Assembly (NCBI GenBank): GCA_017433725.1
Contig: JAFRGQ010000083.1
Span: 1 to 64,000 of the forward strand
DNA from: Lachnospiraceae bacterium
GTDB lineage: Bacteria; Bacillota; Clostridia; Lachnospirales; Lachnospiraceae
Length of the DNA: 64,000 nt
Direction of reading: 5' to 3'
A program made the position numbers and the translations under genes. The notes under the pieces were generated by a model that saw nothing but the letters and a program-made list of their open reading frames with translations, was not told the origin of the DNA and searched no databases. How positions within the stretch are numbered: the first letter of the stretch is position 1; every line of letters starts with the position of its first letter. This document shows positions 48,389 through 58,259 of the stretch, piece by piece.

Positions 48389-51300
48389 ATGGATTTTCTG
48401 CTGAAAAGAATAGAGCAGATATTGCGATATCAGAAACGATGGAAGAAGTGGCAAAAGGTGGTAGCATCTCTTGCCTGTGTTGTTGTGTTTATAACAACAT
48501 ATGCACTCATCCTGCCTGCCATAACCATGGACCGGGATGAGGCTCAGAGCCAGGGCGGCATTTTCTGGGAAGAATCGCAGGAGGCGGAGGAGACAGTGGC
48601 GTCCGCAGATGAGCAGGGAACGTCGCAGGATGGCATATTAAGTGCCGAACAAGCGAACTTGACAGAAGAACCTGTTGAGGACGGCAACGAGGATCAAGTT
48701 ATAGATAATAATGAGCAGTACCCCTCTGATGGAACCGAAGAGCAGGTTGGGACGGGTATCGCTTTAGGAGAAAACCCTGCTGAGGGAAGCACTCCGGATT
48801 CTGACGTGAATATTGAGAAACCTGCTGCAGTTTTTGATGAAGTGGCAGGAGATGTAACGGTCCATGTAGAGGCTCCGGAAGGTGCATTCCCGGCCGGGAC
48901 TACTATGATAGTAGAACCAGTCGCAGAAGAACAGGTCATAGATGCGGTGCAGGAGGCTGTCGAAGAGTCTGTCACCAAGGTGAGCGCAGTCGACATCATT
49001 TTCCTTGATGCACTCGGCAACGAGATTGAACCGGAGGCGGAGATCAGGGTTTCCATGTCCTCTTCCGTTATGGAGAGTGTGGAGCAGCCGATGATCGTGC
49101 ACGTGGACGAGGAGGGCGTCGCAGAGACGGTCGAGTCGGAGCAGGTTGACGGTTCGGTGGTGTTCGAGTCGGATCGGTTCTCGGTGTATGTGTTGGTGGA
49201 GACGATTTCGACAAGAGTTATTGCAGCAAGCGGAGAAACATATGAGATCAGCGTGAGCTTTGGACCGGAGGCACAGATTCCGGAAGAATCTCAATTATAT
49301 GCATCAGAAATAACGGATGAAGAGCTCCATGGCGCTTATATGGAGCAGGCATCCCAGGCATTAAAAGAAAAATACGGGCATGACAATCTGCTTTCGGGAA
49401 GGTTTTTTGAAATCGAGATTCGAAACGGTGAAGATATCATTGAGCCGAAGGCGCCTGTCACAGTTACGATTGAATATGTAGAACCGGTATATCTGAATAC
49501 AGATGATGCGCTGTCAGCGATCCACTTTGGAGCAGACGGGATTGAGCTCACAGGTGTCGAGCCGGCAACAAATGAAAGCGGGAAGACAGAGGTAGTTTTT
49601 GAGCAGAGTGGATTTTCTGTAACAGGGACTATTATAACCAGTGGAACGATTTCTAATGGGAATTACTGTATTCTCTATAAAAACGGAGAAAATTATTATG
49701 CAGTAAATAATGATGGCTCTGCGACTTTGGTCACGGTAACGAACGGAGTTATCAATAACCCCTCCACAGATATCATTTGGACAAAGACAAATGATTATTG
49801 GAGAGGTGCTAAGGGTAGTGGCTATTATCTCAGTCCTGGAAACAATACTTATCGATCGAATAGTAGTGCTTCTGTGACCGTTAGTAGCACAGGAAACGGA
49901 ACATACAAATTATATAGAAGTTCATACTCTGGTTACAGATATTATCTTCGGTATAACAATGGATTTACAGGGGGAACGCCTAATTCAAATAACACTTTCT
50001 ATTTGGCCAGAGTCGATCAAACTATTGATGTTCATTATGGTTATCTGAACGATGACGGTGATTATGTCGAATGGGATGATCGACTTGTCAAAAATCTTGC
50101 TAATCCTATCAGAGACGGAGATCAGCATGACGTTCGTATCGATATCAGTGGTTATGATTATGTGACGACCCGATTGGAAACTGCAACAGGGAAGGATATA
50201 ATCAATCTTTTGCAAACACCTGTTAACGGTCATGGCTATTGGAAATACCGAGAATTAACAACGGATAACGAATATCATACATGGAACGTTGGAGATAAGG
50301 CTTTCGACTATAACGCAGATACACGATTGGAGGATGATATATATGTAATTTACCGGAAGACAAAAATGTCATCTGGCAGCGAGCCTTCTCCCGGCGATGA
50401 ACCTCAGGATATAGATGCACCGAAAATTGAGAAAGAGAAGCATAGTAATGACGATGGTACGTACGATATTGATTTAAGCATCACAGGTGAAGCTGTATCG
50501 AGTAGCATGTCTTCTCATGCAAATGTTGTTGTGGTTCTTGATACATCAGATAGTATGAAACAATATGTTGACGGACAAACAAAATGGATGCTTGCAACAG
50601 AAGCAGTTAAGAATTTGTCTACTCAGCTATTGGGATTGAATGATTCTTCCGGAGATGCAAGTAAAGTTGAATTCGCCTTCGTTAATTTTTCAAACTATGT
50701 GAAAAATGAAAAATGGATCTATAGTGTCGGTGACGAAAATGAAAACAAGTATATTTATCAAAATGCAAATAAATTCAATGAAATGATCGATGGTCTTGAT
50801 CGTGAAGCATACGGTGGTGGCACTTGCTGGGATAAGGCTATGGCAGCTGCCAACAGCATTCTGTGGAATGATAGTGATCCTATATATGTAATCTTTATTT
50901 CTGATGGCGATACTAATTCCAGAGCCTATGCCAACGGCGTTTATGACTACTGGGATGGAGGTACATATGTTAATACATATGGGGGCACTTATCCTACGGA
51001 CTATGATAACCCAGCACATATTGAAGTCAAATACAACGTAGATTCTGCAACTGGATTTGCAGACAAGATAAAGGAAAAAGGAGGCACACTCTATACAATT
51101 GGAATCGATGGCGGTGGAAATATTGCAAATCTGCATAGGTTACATCAAGGGGAAGTAAATTATATTGATGATCCTGAAGCTGCAGGGTTGCATTTTAATG
51201 CTACTGATTCAATTAAACTTACGGACGCATTTGAATCAATTATGAAAGATATCTTCAGTGCTATCGGTTATCAAGACGTAGAAATGGTAGACGGTCTGAC

Positions 51301-54300
51301 CGGAATGACATCGACCGCGTTGATCAACGGCACTGCCGGAAATTTCAGTTATACAATTGCAAAGTACACAATAACCGAAGAGAAACTGGAGGAGCTTCCT
51401 GAAGGTATTGAGCTTGGATCCAAGAAGGATGCAAATGGGAATATCACAGAGTATAGCAGGAATGATGACGGCACTTACACTAAGACTGTGAAAAATGTGG
51501 TTGAAGGAACAAAGGCGACCGTGACGAAAAACAGTAATGGGACGTTATCGGTGCTGTTTCCGGGAGAGACTATTCCGGATACTGTTTCTCAGGCTGCGTA
51601 CGACACAGATAGTAAAGAAATCACATGGAATCTCGGAGAGAATTACCAACTTCGAGACGGTTACACCTATACGGTCACATTTACAGTATGGCCGAATCAG
51701 GCATCTTACGATATCATTGCTGCACTTCGAAACGATTTATTAAGCTGGGAAGACGAGGAGACTTATTACTATGTTGATGAAAACGGTGATGAACAGTCGA
51801 TTCCCTTCAGTGATTACAGCGAGCAGATCGTAAAAGCAGGTAATTCGTACTCTCTCAGGTCCAATGTCAGAGATGGGAATACTGTCACCTATTATAAGGT
51901 CAGCACACAGACATTGACGCATGAACCTTCCGGTTTGACGAATGAACAAAAGAGTGCACTTAATCATGGCGAAACCGTAACTATTACAGAATATGATCCT
52001 GATAATCCGGATGTTATCACGAAGATTACAGTCTATCAAAAAGAAAACAACGGCACATATACACGCATTGAAAAGGTGCCCGGAAGTACCGCCTTCGTCA
52101 ATCCCGATCCTATGCCGCTAACCGGGACCACTGTTTCGATGACGAAAAAGTGGGAAGATTCGCTGAATCCAAGCCAGTTGGTTGAATTAATCGAATCGCA
52201 GGGGTTTGACGAGAATAATAATCCAAAGTATTTTGTTGAATTGAATATTTTGGAGGGCGAGACTCCATATAAGTCATACCGGTTTTATCCGGTGAAGCAG
52301 GAAGGAAAATATGTATGGCCTGTGCATACAGTCAACATATCTCCGGCATTGCTTGTCAGTGAGATTCCGGAGGGAAAATCTGCTTCGGATTACAAAACGG
52401 TAACGCTTAACAATACGACATATTATGTGCTGAATGACGGCCATACATATAGCATTACTGAGTCGAATTCTGACTACCATTTCGAATTTCAGGCGGATCC
52501 CTATCATCCTGCTTTAGTCGATTCCGTATTGACGAATGTCGCATTTGTGACGGATGAGCAAGGTGCAATCATAAGCGGAACGGAAGCAACAATAAGAGAA
52601 GATGTTCCTGTCGAGACGATAGAGGCACGTAACAGCCTGACATCGGAGCTTGATATTACGAAAAAAGTTCAGGATAACACTCATACGATGTCGCAGGCGG
52701 AGATGGACGCGGAGACATTCACATACAAAGTGACTCTGACAATACCTTATACTGCAAAGAAACCTGATGAAACAGAGGAACCTTTCAACTATGCGAAATA
52801 CATGAACGCTTTTGAATTTGTTCCTCGCTATAATGACAGTCTGGACAGACCGAACCGGTATATAATTCATGGATATCAGAATGAGGATGGTGATAAAGGA
52901 TTTAACGATGATGTAACTTACTTTAATGGAAAAGTTTATGGAAGATATACTGTTTCGTATCCGGGAGGTACAGCTACTCTTGATGAAATCTTTACGCCGG
53001 ACCAGTCAGGCGATGGTACGCAGACCGGAAGTATCTATGTAACCCTGAAAAGGAATGAAGTACTTCGATTTACAAATCTTCCTTATGGGACAGAATATGC
53101 TATCGAGGAAGTCTATGCGAACATGAAGCAAGCAGATCCAAGTAAGGACGCAGATGCGATACCTTCAGATGGAGATCCCGATAATAACCTTGCTGCGCAG
53201 GGGTATACATCCGTTACCGTTAAAACAAAGCATGGGGAAGACACCGGAACTGTTACGGGAAATCGAGTGGAAGGTACGATATCCGCACTGAATTCCCGAT
53301 TCTACAATCAGTTCACAAATGTCAGGACATCAGTAACAAATGATGTGTATGCTGAATTCAAGGTGAAGAAGGTCGTTGATGGATACGAATGGGGATCAGA
53401 GTATTATAACATGCGACTTACGGCAGGCGTTGCTACATATACAGACTCGGAGGGTGGAACTTCAACTTCTCCTATGCCGGGTCTTGATTCGGTGAATATC
53501 TATAACGACACTGATTCTCATACATTATCTTTTGGCAATGTATTATATACAAGGCCCGGAGTATATAAGTACACAGTCAGTGAATATAATAATTCGGCGA
53601 ATATGCCATATGTAGTATTTGCTGATCCTGTGGAAGTTACGGTTACCGTTACAGCGGATAATAGCGGCAAACTGCATGTGTCAGAGGTTACGGACAATAG
53701 CGGAATTGAGAATAACAGCGTTCTCATTCCGGCGACACAAACGTCCCTGGACACAATATTGACTACATTGACCAACTATAGCAAGCCGATCGATATCGTT
53801 AAGGTAAGCGGAAAAACAGGCAATGTTATTGAGGGTGCTGTGTTCGAGATTCATCAGGGTAGTGAAAAGCTGTATTTTGATGATAACGGTCAGGTATTAA
53901 CTGCTGCACAGGTTCTTTCAAGGATTAGTTCTGATGGCGCCATTACTGATATCTTATCAGATGAGGCAATACGTGCCATGGCGGCTCAGGGAATTAAATC
54001 AACGATAACAATCGGCGAAATGTCTCTGAAAGGACTGATGGTTACGGGATATTCCTATACTGATGGAGAATTTATTGAAAACACTCCGGTTGTTTATGAG
54101 TTAGTGGAGATCAAACCGGCAGATGGTTTCATGATAACCGAAAACAACAACTATTTTAAAGTAGCAGGGATCAGAGATACTACTCAGACGACCAGAGTCA
54201 GATATACAGACATTGCAATTCGTCTGACAGATGCGGACGGTCATGATCTTGTTGATGAAGAGGGAAATCCGAAGACTTCAAATAAAAATGCAGAATTGAT

Positions 54301-54466
54301 CGACAACGCAATGACCATAACTCTGGAAAATCAACCGGGAGAAGAACTGCCGCATACAGGCGGGTCGGGTTCATTACTATATACATTAAGCGGTATGATT
54401 CTGATATTCACATCCGCTTTGATGTACGGCTTCAGGATGAGGCGTAGAGAAAGGAGGTCAAGTTGA
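48389..54466 (+). CDS. Giant sortase-anchored adhesin with vWA and CnaB domains
   Basis: A 2025-residue surface protein. Residues 1-48 are a signal or anchor segment with a basic start and LPAIT. After an acidic linker come beta-rich modules. A Tyr/Asn-rich module (about 410-545) has YCILYKNGENYYAVNNDG, a ricin-like strand pattern. A von Willebrand A domain (about 705-960) has the MIDAS motif VVVLDTSDS and FISDGDTNS. Several CnaB-like units follow (SMTKKWEDS about 1250; ELDITKKVQ about 1430; AEFKVKKVVDGYEW about 1655; PIDIVKVSGKTGNVIEGAVFEI about 1795). The sortase signal is LPHTGG near 1987, with a hydrophobic helix and RRRERR tail. It resembles pilus-tip adhesins. Ribosome site AGGAGG. Confidence 0.93.
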   Translation: MDFLLKRIEQILRYQKRWKKWQKVVASLACVVVFITTYALILPAITMDRDEAQSQGGIFWEESQEAEETVASADEQGTSQDGILSAEQANLTEEPVEDGNEDQVIDNNEQYPSDGTEEQVGTGIALGENPAEGSTPDSDVNIEKPAAVFDEVAGDVTVHVEAPEGAFPAGTTMIVEPVAEEQVIDAVQEAVEESVTKVSAVDIIFLDALGNEIEPEAEIRVSMSSSVMESVEQPMIVHVDEEGVAETVESEQVDGSVVFESDRFSVYVLVETISTRVIAASGETYEISVSFGPEAQIPEESQLYASEITDEELHGAYMEQASQALKEKYGHDNLLSGRFFEIEIRNGEDIIEPKAPVTVTIEYVEPVYLNTDDALSAIHFGADGIELTGVEPATNESGKTEVVFEQSGFSVTGTIITSGTISNGNYCILYKNGENYYAVNNDGSATLVTVTNGVINNPSTDIIWTKTNDYWRGAKGSGYYLSPGNNTYRSNSSASVTVSSTGNGTYKLYRSSYSGYRYYLRYNNGFTGGTPNSNNTFYLARVDQTIDVHYGYLNDDGDYVEWDDRLVKNLANPIRDGDQHDVRIDISGYDYVTTRLETATGKDIINLLQTPVNGHGYWKYRELTTDNEYHTWNVGDKAFDYNADTRLEDDIYVIYRKTKMSSGSEPSPGDEPQDIDAPKIEKEKHSNDDGTYDIDLSITGEAVSSSMSSHANVVVVLDTSDSMKQYVDGQTKWMLATEAVKNLSTQLLGLNDSSGDASKVEFAFVNFSNYVKNEKWIYSVGDENENKYIYQNANKFNEMIDGLDREAYGGGTCWDKAMAAANSILWNDSDPIYVIFISDGDTNSRAYANGVYDYWDGGTYVNTYGGTYPTDYDNPAHIEVKYNVDSATGFADKIKEKGGTLYTIGIDGGGNIANLHRLHQGEVNYIDDPEAAGLHFNATDSIKLTDAFESIMKDIFSAIGYQDVEMVDGLTGMTSTALINGTAGNFSYTIAKYTITEEKLEELPEGIELGSKKDANGNITEYSRNDDGTYTKTVKNVVEGTKATVTKNSNGTLSVLFPGETIPDTVSQAAYDTDSKEITWNLGENYQLRDGYTYTVTFTVWPNQASYDIIAALRNDLLSWEDEETYYYVDENGDEQSIPFSDYSEQIVKAGNSYSLRSNVRDGNTVTYYKVSTQTLTHEPSGLTNEQKSALNHGETVTITEYDPDNPDVITKITVYQKENNGTYTRIEKVPGSTAFVNPDPMPLTGTTVSMTKKWEDSLNPSQLVELIESQGFDENNNPKYFVELNILEGETPYKSYRFYPVKQEGKYVWPVHTVNISPALLVSEIPEGKSASDYKTVTLNNTTYYVLNDGHTYSITESNSDYHFEFQADPYHPALVDSVLTNVAFVTDEQGAIISGTEATIREDVPVETIEARNSLTSELDITKKVQDNTHTMSQAEMDAETFTYKVTLTIPYTAKKPDETEEPFNYAKYMNAFEFVPRYNDSLDRPNRYIIHGYQNEDGDKGFNDDVTYFNGKVYGRYTVSYPGGTATLDEIFTPDQSGDGTQTGSIYVTLKRNEVLRFTNLPYGTEYAIEEVYANMKQADPSKDADAIPSDGDPDNNLAAQGYTSVTVKTKHGEDTGTVTGNRVEGTISALNSRFYNQFTNVRTSVTNDVYAEFKVKKVVDGYEWGSEYYNMRLTAGVATYTDSEGGTSTSPMPGLDSVNIYNDTDSHTLSFGNVLYTRPGVYKYTVSEYNNSANMPYVVFADPVEVTVTVTADNSGKLHVSEVTDNSGIENNSVLIPATQTSLDTILTTLTNYSKPIDIVKVSGKTGNVIEGAVFEIHQGSEKLYFDDNGQVLTAAQVLSRISSDGAITDILSDEAIRAMAAQGIKSTITIGEMSLKGLMVTGYSYTDGEFIENTPVVYELVEIKPADGFMITENNNYFKVAGIRDTTQTTRVRYTDIAIRLTDADGHDLVDEEGNPKTSNKNAELIDNAMTITLENQPGEELPHTGGSGSLLYTLSGMILIFTSALMYGFRMRRRERRSS

Positions 54467-54756
54467 AAAGCCTCTGATCTCGACGAATAACCGGCGCCGA
54501 TATCTGAAGACGCATAGAGCCGGAACTGCAGAGAGTGACTAACCTGTGACTCGGATGCGGGGAAGGAACAATCAATGGAAACGGGCTGTTTGATGCTGAT
54601 CGGTCGAGACGGCGGATGGACAGCCATCCGGACCTCCTGCCATCGGAGGCTGAATGATGGCAATCGGCTGTGGATCTCACAGCGAACGCCCTTCACGGGC
54701 AGAAACTATTACTAGAGCCCTTGAAGGGACGGAAGAACAAGAAAGGATGAAAGAAT
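54467..54756 (+). promoter_or_regulatory. Structured leader before the major pilin
   Basis: 290 bases without a gene but rich in stems: GGATGG-ACAG-CCATCC, CCTCC-TGCCATC-GGAGG and GCCC-TTCAC-GGGC. CCCTTCA (inside the last) can instead pair with TGAAGGG near 54721-54727, just before the ribosome site, so two mutually exclusive folds are possible. It may be a regulatory leader, but I do not recognise a known class. Confidence 0.4.
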
Positions 54757-56805
54757 ATGAAGAAAATGAAAAAGATCTTCGCTCTTCTCATTGCCATGGT
54801 CATGGTGCTCGGCACAATGAACATGACAGTGTATGCTGCAACAAATCAGCATACTATAACCATCAACAACACTGATGCAAACGGAACTCATACATATGAA
54901 GGTTATCAGGTGTTTACCGGCAACTTGAATGCCGCAGAAGACGTAATGTCTGATATTGCATGGGGAAATGGCGTTAACAGCACAGATATCATTAATGCAC
55001 TCGTTGCAGCGAATACGAATAATGACAGCCCGCTAAAAGGCAAATTCGATGGCATTACTGCAGGCGATTCAAGCGCTACTCCTGCTGTACCGACATCATC
55101 AGCAGCTGATGTGGCAAAGAAAGTCGCAGCACTTGGAGATAACTCAGCAGAAATAGACGCTTTTGCTGCAATTATCAGTGCAAATCTGACAAGCAATAAA
55201 ATTGAATTTGCCGAGACTACGACAGGTTCAATGAAATATACCGCCACAGTTAGCTCAGACGGATATTATTTCATTAAGGATACAACTGAAACTTTGCCGG
55301 AAGGCGATACCTCTTCAAAGTATATTCTGAACGTAGTAAAAGATGTTACTATCAACGCAAAGGACACTTCTCTTACTCCCGATAAGGAAATACTCGGCGC
55401 AGAAACAAATGTAAAAGCAGGCACCGCAGCTATCGGTGATACCGTCACATTCCAGGTGGCAATCGATGTCCCGGATACGACAAATTACAAGGATCATTTC
55501 GTTTTTGTTATGAACGATAAGCTGGACCCGGGTATGACATTCATGAGCGTTAAGGATGTAAAAATCTATAACCCGAACGATGTTGACAAAACAGCTAATT
55601 ATAAAGTAAAAGCGGATGCAACACCGCTGACAACACTTATAGCCAATCCGACAGGGAATGCTTCCGGGTATACAGTTACCGCAAAGACAGGAGATGGTGA
55701 ATATTCTCAGTATACAGCTCCTGCAACAACAAAAGATGCTGTAGAGGCAGCCGGTGGCCAGAATATCAAGGTCGTTTTTAACAATTTTAAGACACTTGCC
55801 GAGACACCGATTCCCAATTCTGAGCCTGCCGTGAACTATATCGGAAAGGTATTAGTTGTTACGTACACAGCAGTAGTAAATGATGACGCTACTTTCGGAC
55901 CAACTGCTAACAAGAACGAAGTAGAATTTGTATACTCGAATAATCCCAACCATGATTATAAAGGTGACGAGCCGGGCAGCAGTGATCCGACAGGCACCTC
56001 TCCGGAGAGCATCACTAAGACTTATGTCTCAGCACTTGAGATTTATAAGTATGAGACGGAGAACGGAACTCAAAAGGCTCTTCCCGGTGCAACATTTAAG
56101 GTTACGGGAACCGATGTACTTAATTTTGTGAAAGTCACGGGTGAGACCTATATTATGAAAACCGTTTTCGATGCTGCAGAAGAGGGCACTTATACCAGAG
56201 TCGATACTGACGTTTATTACAAGCTTCTGGATGGTAACTATACTACGACTGTTGCAGGCAGCACAGCCCCAGACGGAACAAAAATTAATGACACTCAGTA
56301 TGTGACACCAATTGAAGCATATGTTAAAGTTAAGGTCGATGATGTAGTCACCGAAAAGGCAGAAGACTATTCGGCCACCGCAACATCTAATGATCAGGGC
56401 TTCATTGAGTTCAAGGGTCTTAACGCCGGAACATACACTATTGTGGAGACAATAGCACCGGACGGTTATAATAAGATTGAAGGAGAATCAACACTTGTTA
56501 TAGCCTGGACAGATCCTGCTGCAATAGAAGCTATTGACGTGAGTGAACGCAACGATGAACAGAAAGCACAGCTTGTAAACGGTGGCTTCTATCTCAGCGG
56601 AACGGAAGCAGGAAAATACACGATCACCACTAGCAGCGATGGTGATAACGTTGCGACAGTTCACTTTGAGATTGAAAATAATAAAGGCACAAATCTGCCG
56701 AGTACCGGTGGTATTGGTACAACCATCTTCTACATAATCGGAGCAATCCTTGTGATTGGTTCCGGCATAGTTCTGGTAACTCGCCGCCGCATGAGTGCGA
56801 ACTAA
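54757..56805 (+). CDS. Major pilin, LPxTG-anchored, with isopeptide D2 and CnaB domains
   Basis: A 682-residue pilus shaft subunit. A signal peptide of about 27 residues ends in VYA. A fimbrial D2-type isopeptide domain spans about 205-390 (AIGDTVTFQVAIDVPD; DKLDPGMTFMSVKDV). A CnaB domain starts near 424 (EIYKYETENGTQKALPGATF) and a later strand ends at TIVETIAPDGYNKIEG, whose Glu is the usual isopeptide catalyst. The sorting signal is LPSTGG near 647, then a hydrophobic helix and TRRRM. The class C sortase that follows would polymerise it. Start: ATG 54757, AAAGGA upstream. Pilin overexpression is typical and the leader is structured. Confidence 0.94.
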   Translation: MKKMKKIFALLIAMVMVLGTMNMTVYAATNQHTITINNTDANGTHTYEGYQVFTGNLNAAEDVMSDIAWGNGVNSTDIINALVAANTNNDSPLKGKFDGITAGDSSATPAVPTSSAADVAKKVAALGDNSAEIDAFAAIISANLTSNKIEFAETTTGSMKYTATVSSDGYYFIKDTTETLPEGDTSSKYILNVVKDVTINAKDTSLTPDKEILGAETNVKAGTAAIGDTVTFQVAIDVPDTTNYKDHFVFVMNDKLDPGMTFMSVKDVKIYNPNDVDKTANYKVKADATPLTTLIANPTGNASGYTVTAKTGDGEYSQYTAPATTKDAVEAAGGQNIKVVFNNFKTLAETPIPNSEPAVNYIGKVLVVTYTAVVNDDATFGPTANKNEVEFVYSNNPNHDYKGDEPGSSDPTGTSPESITKTYVSALEIYKYETENGTQKALPGATFKVTGTDVLNFVKVTGETYIMKTVFDAAEEGTYTRVDTDVYYKLLDGNYTTTVAGSTAPDGTKINDTQYVTPIEAYVKVKVDDVVTEKAEDYSATATSNDQGFIEFKGLNAGTYTIVETIAPDGYNKIEGESTLVIAWTDPAAIEAIDVSERNDEQKAQLVNGGFYLSGTEAGKYTITTSSDGDNVATVHFEIENNKGTNLPSTGGIGTTIFYIIGAILVIGSGIVLVTRRRMSAN

Positions 56806-56868
56806 GAGTTATCTATTCAAGAAAAATGCTATTGGTGAAACTATAGATGAAGATAGGGCACTGCCGTA

Positions 56869-56945
56869 GCGGTTGCTCCTGGATAGAAAACTATTTCATG
56901 ATCGGCAACCGCCACTTTCAAAGAGGAGTGGCGGTTGCTGTGTCT
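56869..56945 (+). terminator. Terminator or attenuator between pilin and sortase
   Basis: GCAACCGCCACT (56904-56915) and AGTGGCGGTTGC (56927-56938) form a perfect 12-bp stem, followed by TGTGTCTTTTA. GCGGTTGC at 56869-56876 can pair with the same left arm and so form an alternative structure. The T run is weak, so some read-through into the sortase gene is likely. Confidence 0.65.
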
Positions 56946-57002
56946 TTTATAATGATTACGATAGATATTCCGTCGATTTTGGATTGTTAGGAGTGCTAAT
57001 AA

Positions 57003-57881
57003 ATGAAATGGTTCCGTCAGAACTTGGTCACAATATTACTTGTTAGTGTTATGGCTGTCGGTCTATGCCTGATTTTATATCCATCATTTAGTGACTATTG
57101 GAATTCATTCACGCAAAGCCGCATCATTATGGAATATGCGGATAATATCGCCAATATGAATACAGAAGAGTATAAAAGGATAATATCCTCTGCCAAGCAG
57201 TATAACGACGAACTGCATTCCAAATCAAACAGATGGAGCATGACCGAGAGTGAACTTAACGCTTATATGGCTGAACTTAATATTGATGGAAAAGGCAGTA
57301 TGGGTTATATATCAATTCCCAAAATTGACCAAAGGCTCCCCATTTATCATGGAACAAGTGATAATACTCTCAATTCAGCTATCGGTCACCTTGAAGGGAC
57401 TTCTCTTCCGGTAGGCGGGGCGGGAACGCACTGTGTGCTGTCCGGGCACCGGGGGCTTCCATCCGCCAGACTGTTCACTGATCTGGATAAAATGAAAGAG
57501 GGCGATACATTTACCATGACTATACTGAATGAGATGCTCACATACGAAGTGGATCAGATAAAGATTATTGAACCGTACGATTACGCTCCGCTTCAGATCT
57601 ATGAAGGAGGCGACTACTGCACCCTGATGACCTGTACTCCGTACGGAATTAATACGCAGCGACTCTTAGTTCGTGGCAGAAGGATAGAGAACCCGAACGG
57701 AGAGGCGAAGGTCATTGCGGATGCGATACAGATCGAGGCATCTTATGTGGCGCCGTTCATAGCGGTTCCGATGGTATTGGTGCTGCTGTTTTGGATGTTC
57801 CTTGCGGAGAGGGCAAGGCGACAGGACAAGATACTGGTGGAGAGAACGAGGAAGAGTCTGAATCTCCATAGTCATAAGTAA
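57003..57881 (+). CDS. Class C sortase (pilin polymerase)
   Basis: A 292-residue sortase. Membrane helices near the N-terminus (8-27) and C-terminus (about 246-267). The active site has H149 in VLSGHRGLPSA, C211 in TLMTCTPYGINTQR, and R220. Residues 104-116 (SIPKIDQRLPIYH) are the class C beta strand. Class C sortases cut LPxTG and link it to a lysine of the next pilin. The usual DPW-type lid before the domain is not evident; the region reads WSMTESELNAYM. Start: ATG 57003 with TAGGAG upstream. It follows the pilin and precedes another giant adhesin. Confidence 0.94.
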   Translation: MKWFRQNLVTILLVSVMAVGLCLILYPSFSDYWNSFTQSRIIMEYADNIANMNTEEYKRIISSAKQYNDELHSKSNRWSMTESELNAYMAELNIDGKGSMGYISIPKIDQRLPIYHGTSDNTLNSAIGHLEGTSLPVGGAGTHCVLSGHRGLPSARLFTDLDKMKEGDTFTMTILNEMLTYEVDQIKIIEPYDYAPLQIYEGGDYCTLMTCTPYGINTQRLLVRGRRIENPNGEAKVIADAIQIEASYVAPFIAVPMVLVLLFWMFLAERARRQDKILVERTRKSLNLHSHK

Positions 57882-58259
57882 TCTCATTTTCGACGGTTTA
57901 TAACGACCTTTAGTCGGTCTCTTCTATTGAATGTTTCCTGCTTCAGCACCCCGGAAAGCTTCTTAAATAGTTGTTTTACTGATGTCATCTATATTTTTTT
58001 TGACGACCATATGACAATATGCTATTCTGAGCATAGTATATCTTATGAATGTAGACAAGTGAGTATTGGTATTTTGCACAGATACGACATCAATAATCAT
58101 AGCAAAAAGAGAACTCCATGTCGAAGGAACTCTTTCACGCTGACCCGCTGGCAATGATACAGATAAATTTTCAGCGCCGGCGCTTGATACATTATTGTAG
58201 CGGCAGAATACAATTTTAAATAATGAGATGTCTTTCCGATGCGATAAGCAGGTGAAAAC
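57882..58259 (+). other. Intergenic region before the second giant adhesin
   Basis: No gene. It contains a good promoter (58000-58028) and small inverted repeats such as AGAG...TC/GA...CTCTTTC at 58107-58136. Confidence 0.6.
58000..58028 (+). promoter_or_regulatory. SigmaA promoter of the second giant adhesin
   Basis: TTGACG (58000-58005), a 17-base spacer, and TATTCT (58023-58028). It leaves a leader of about 225 bases before the ATG. Confidence 0.65.

Noticed and set aside
54467-54756. c-di-GMP riboswitch before the pilin
   Set aside because: I looked for the conserved core blocks of the class I element and did not find them; only unspecific stems remain.
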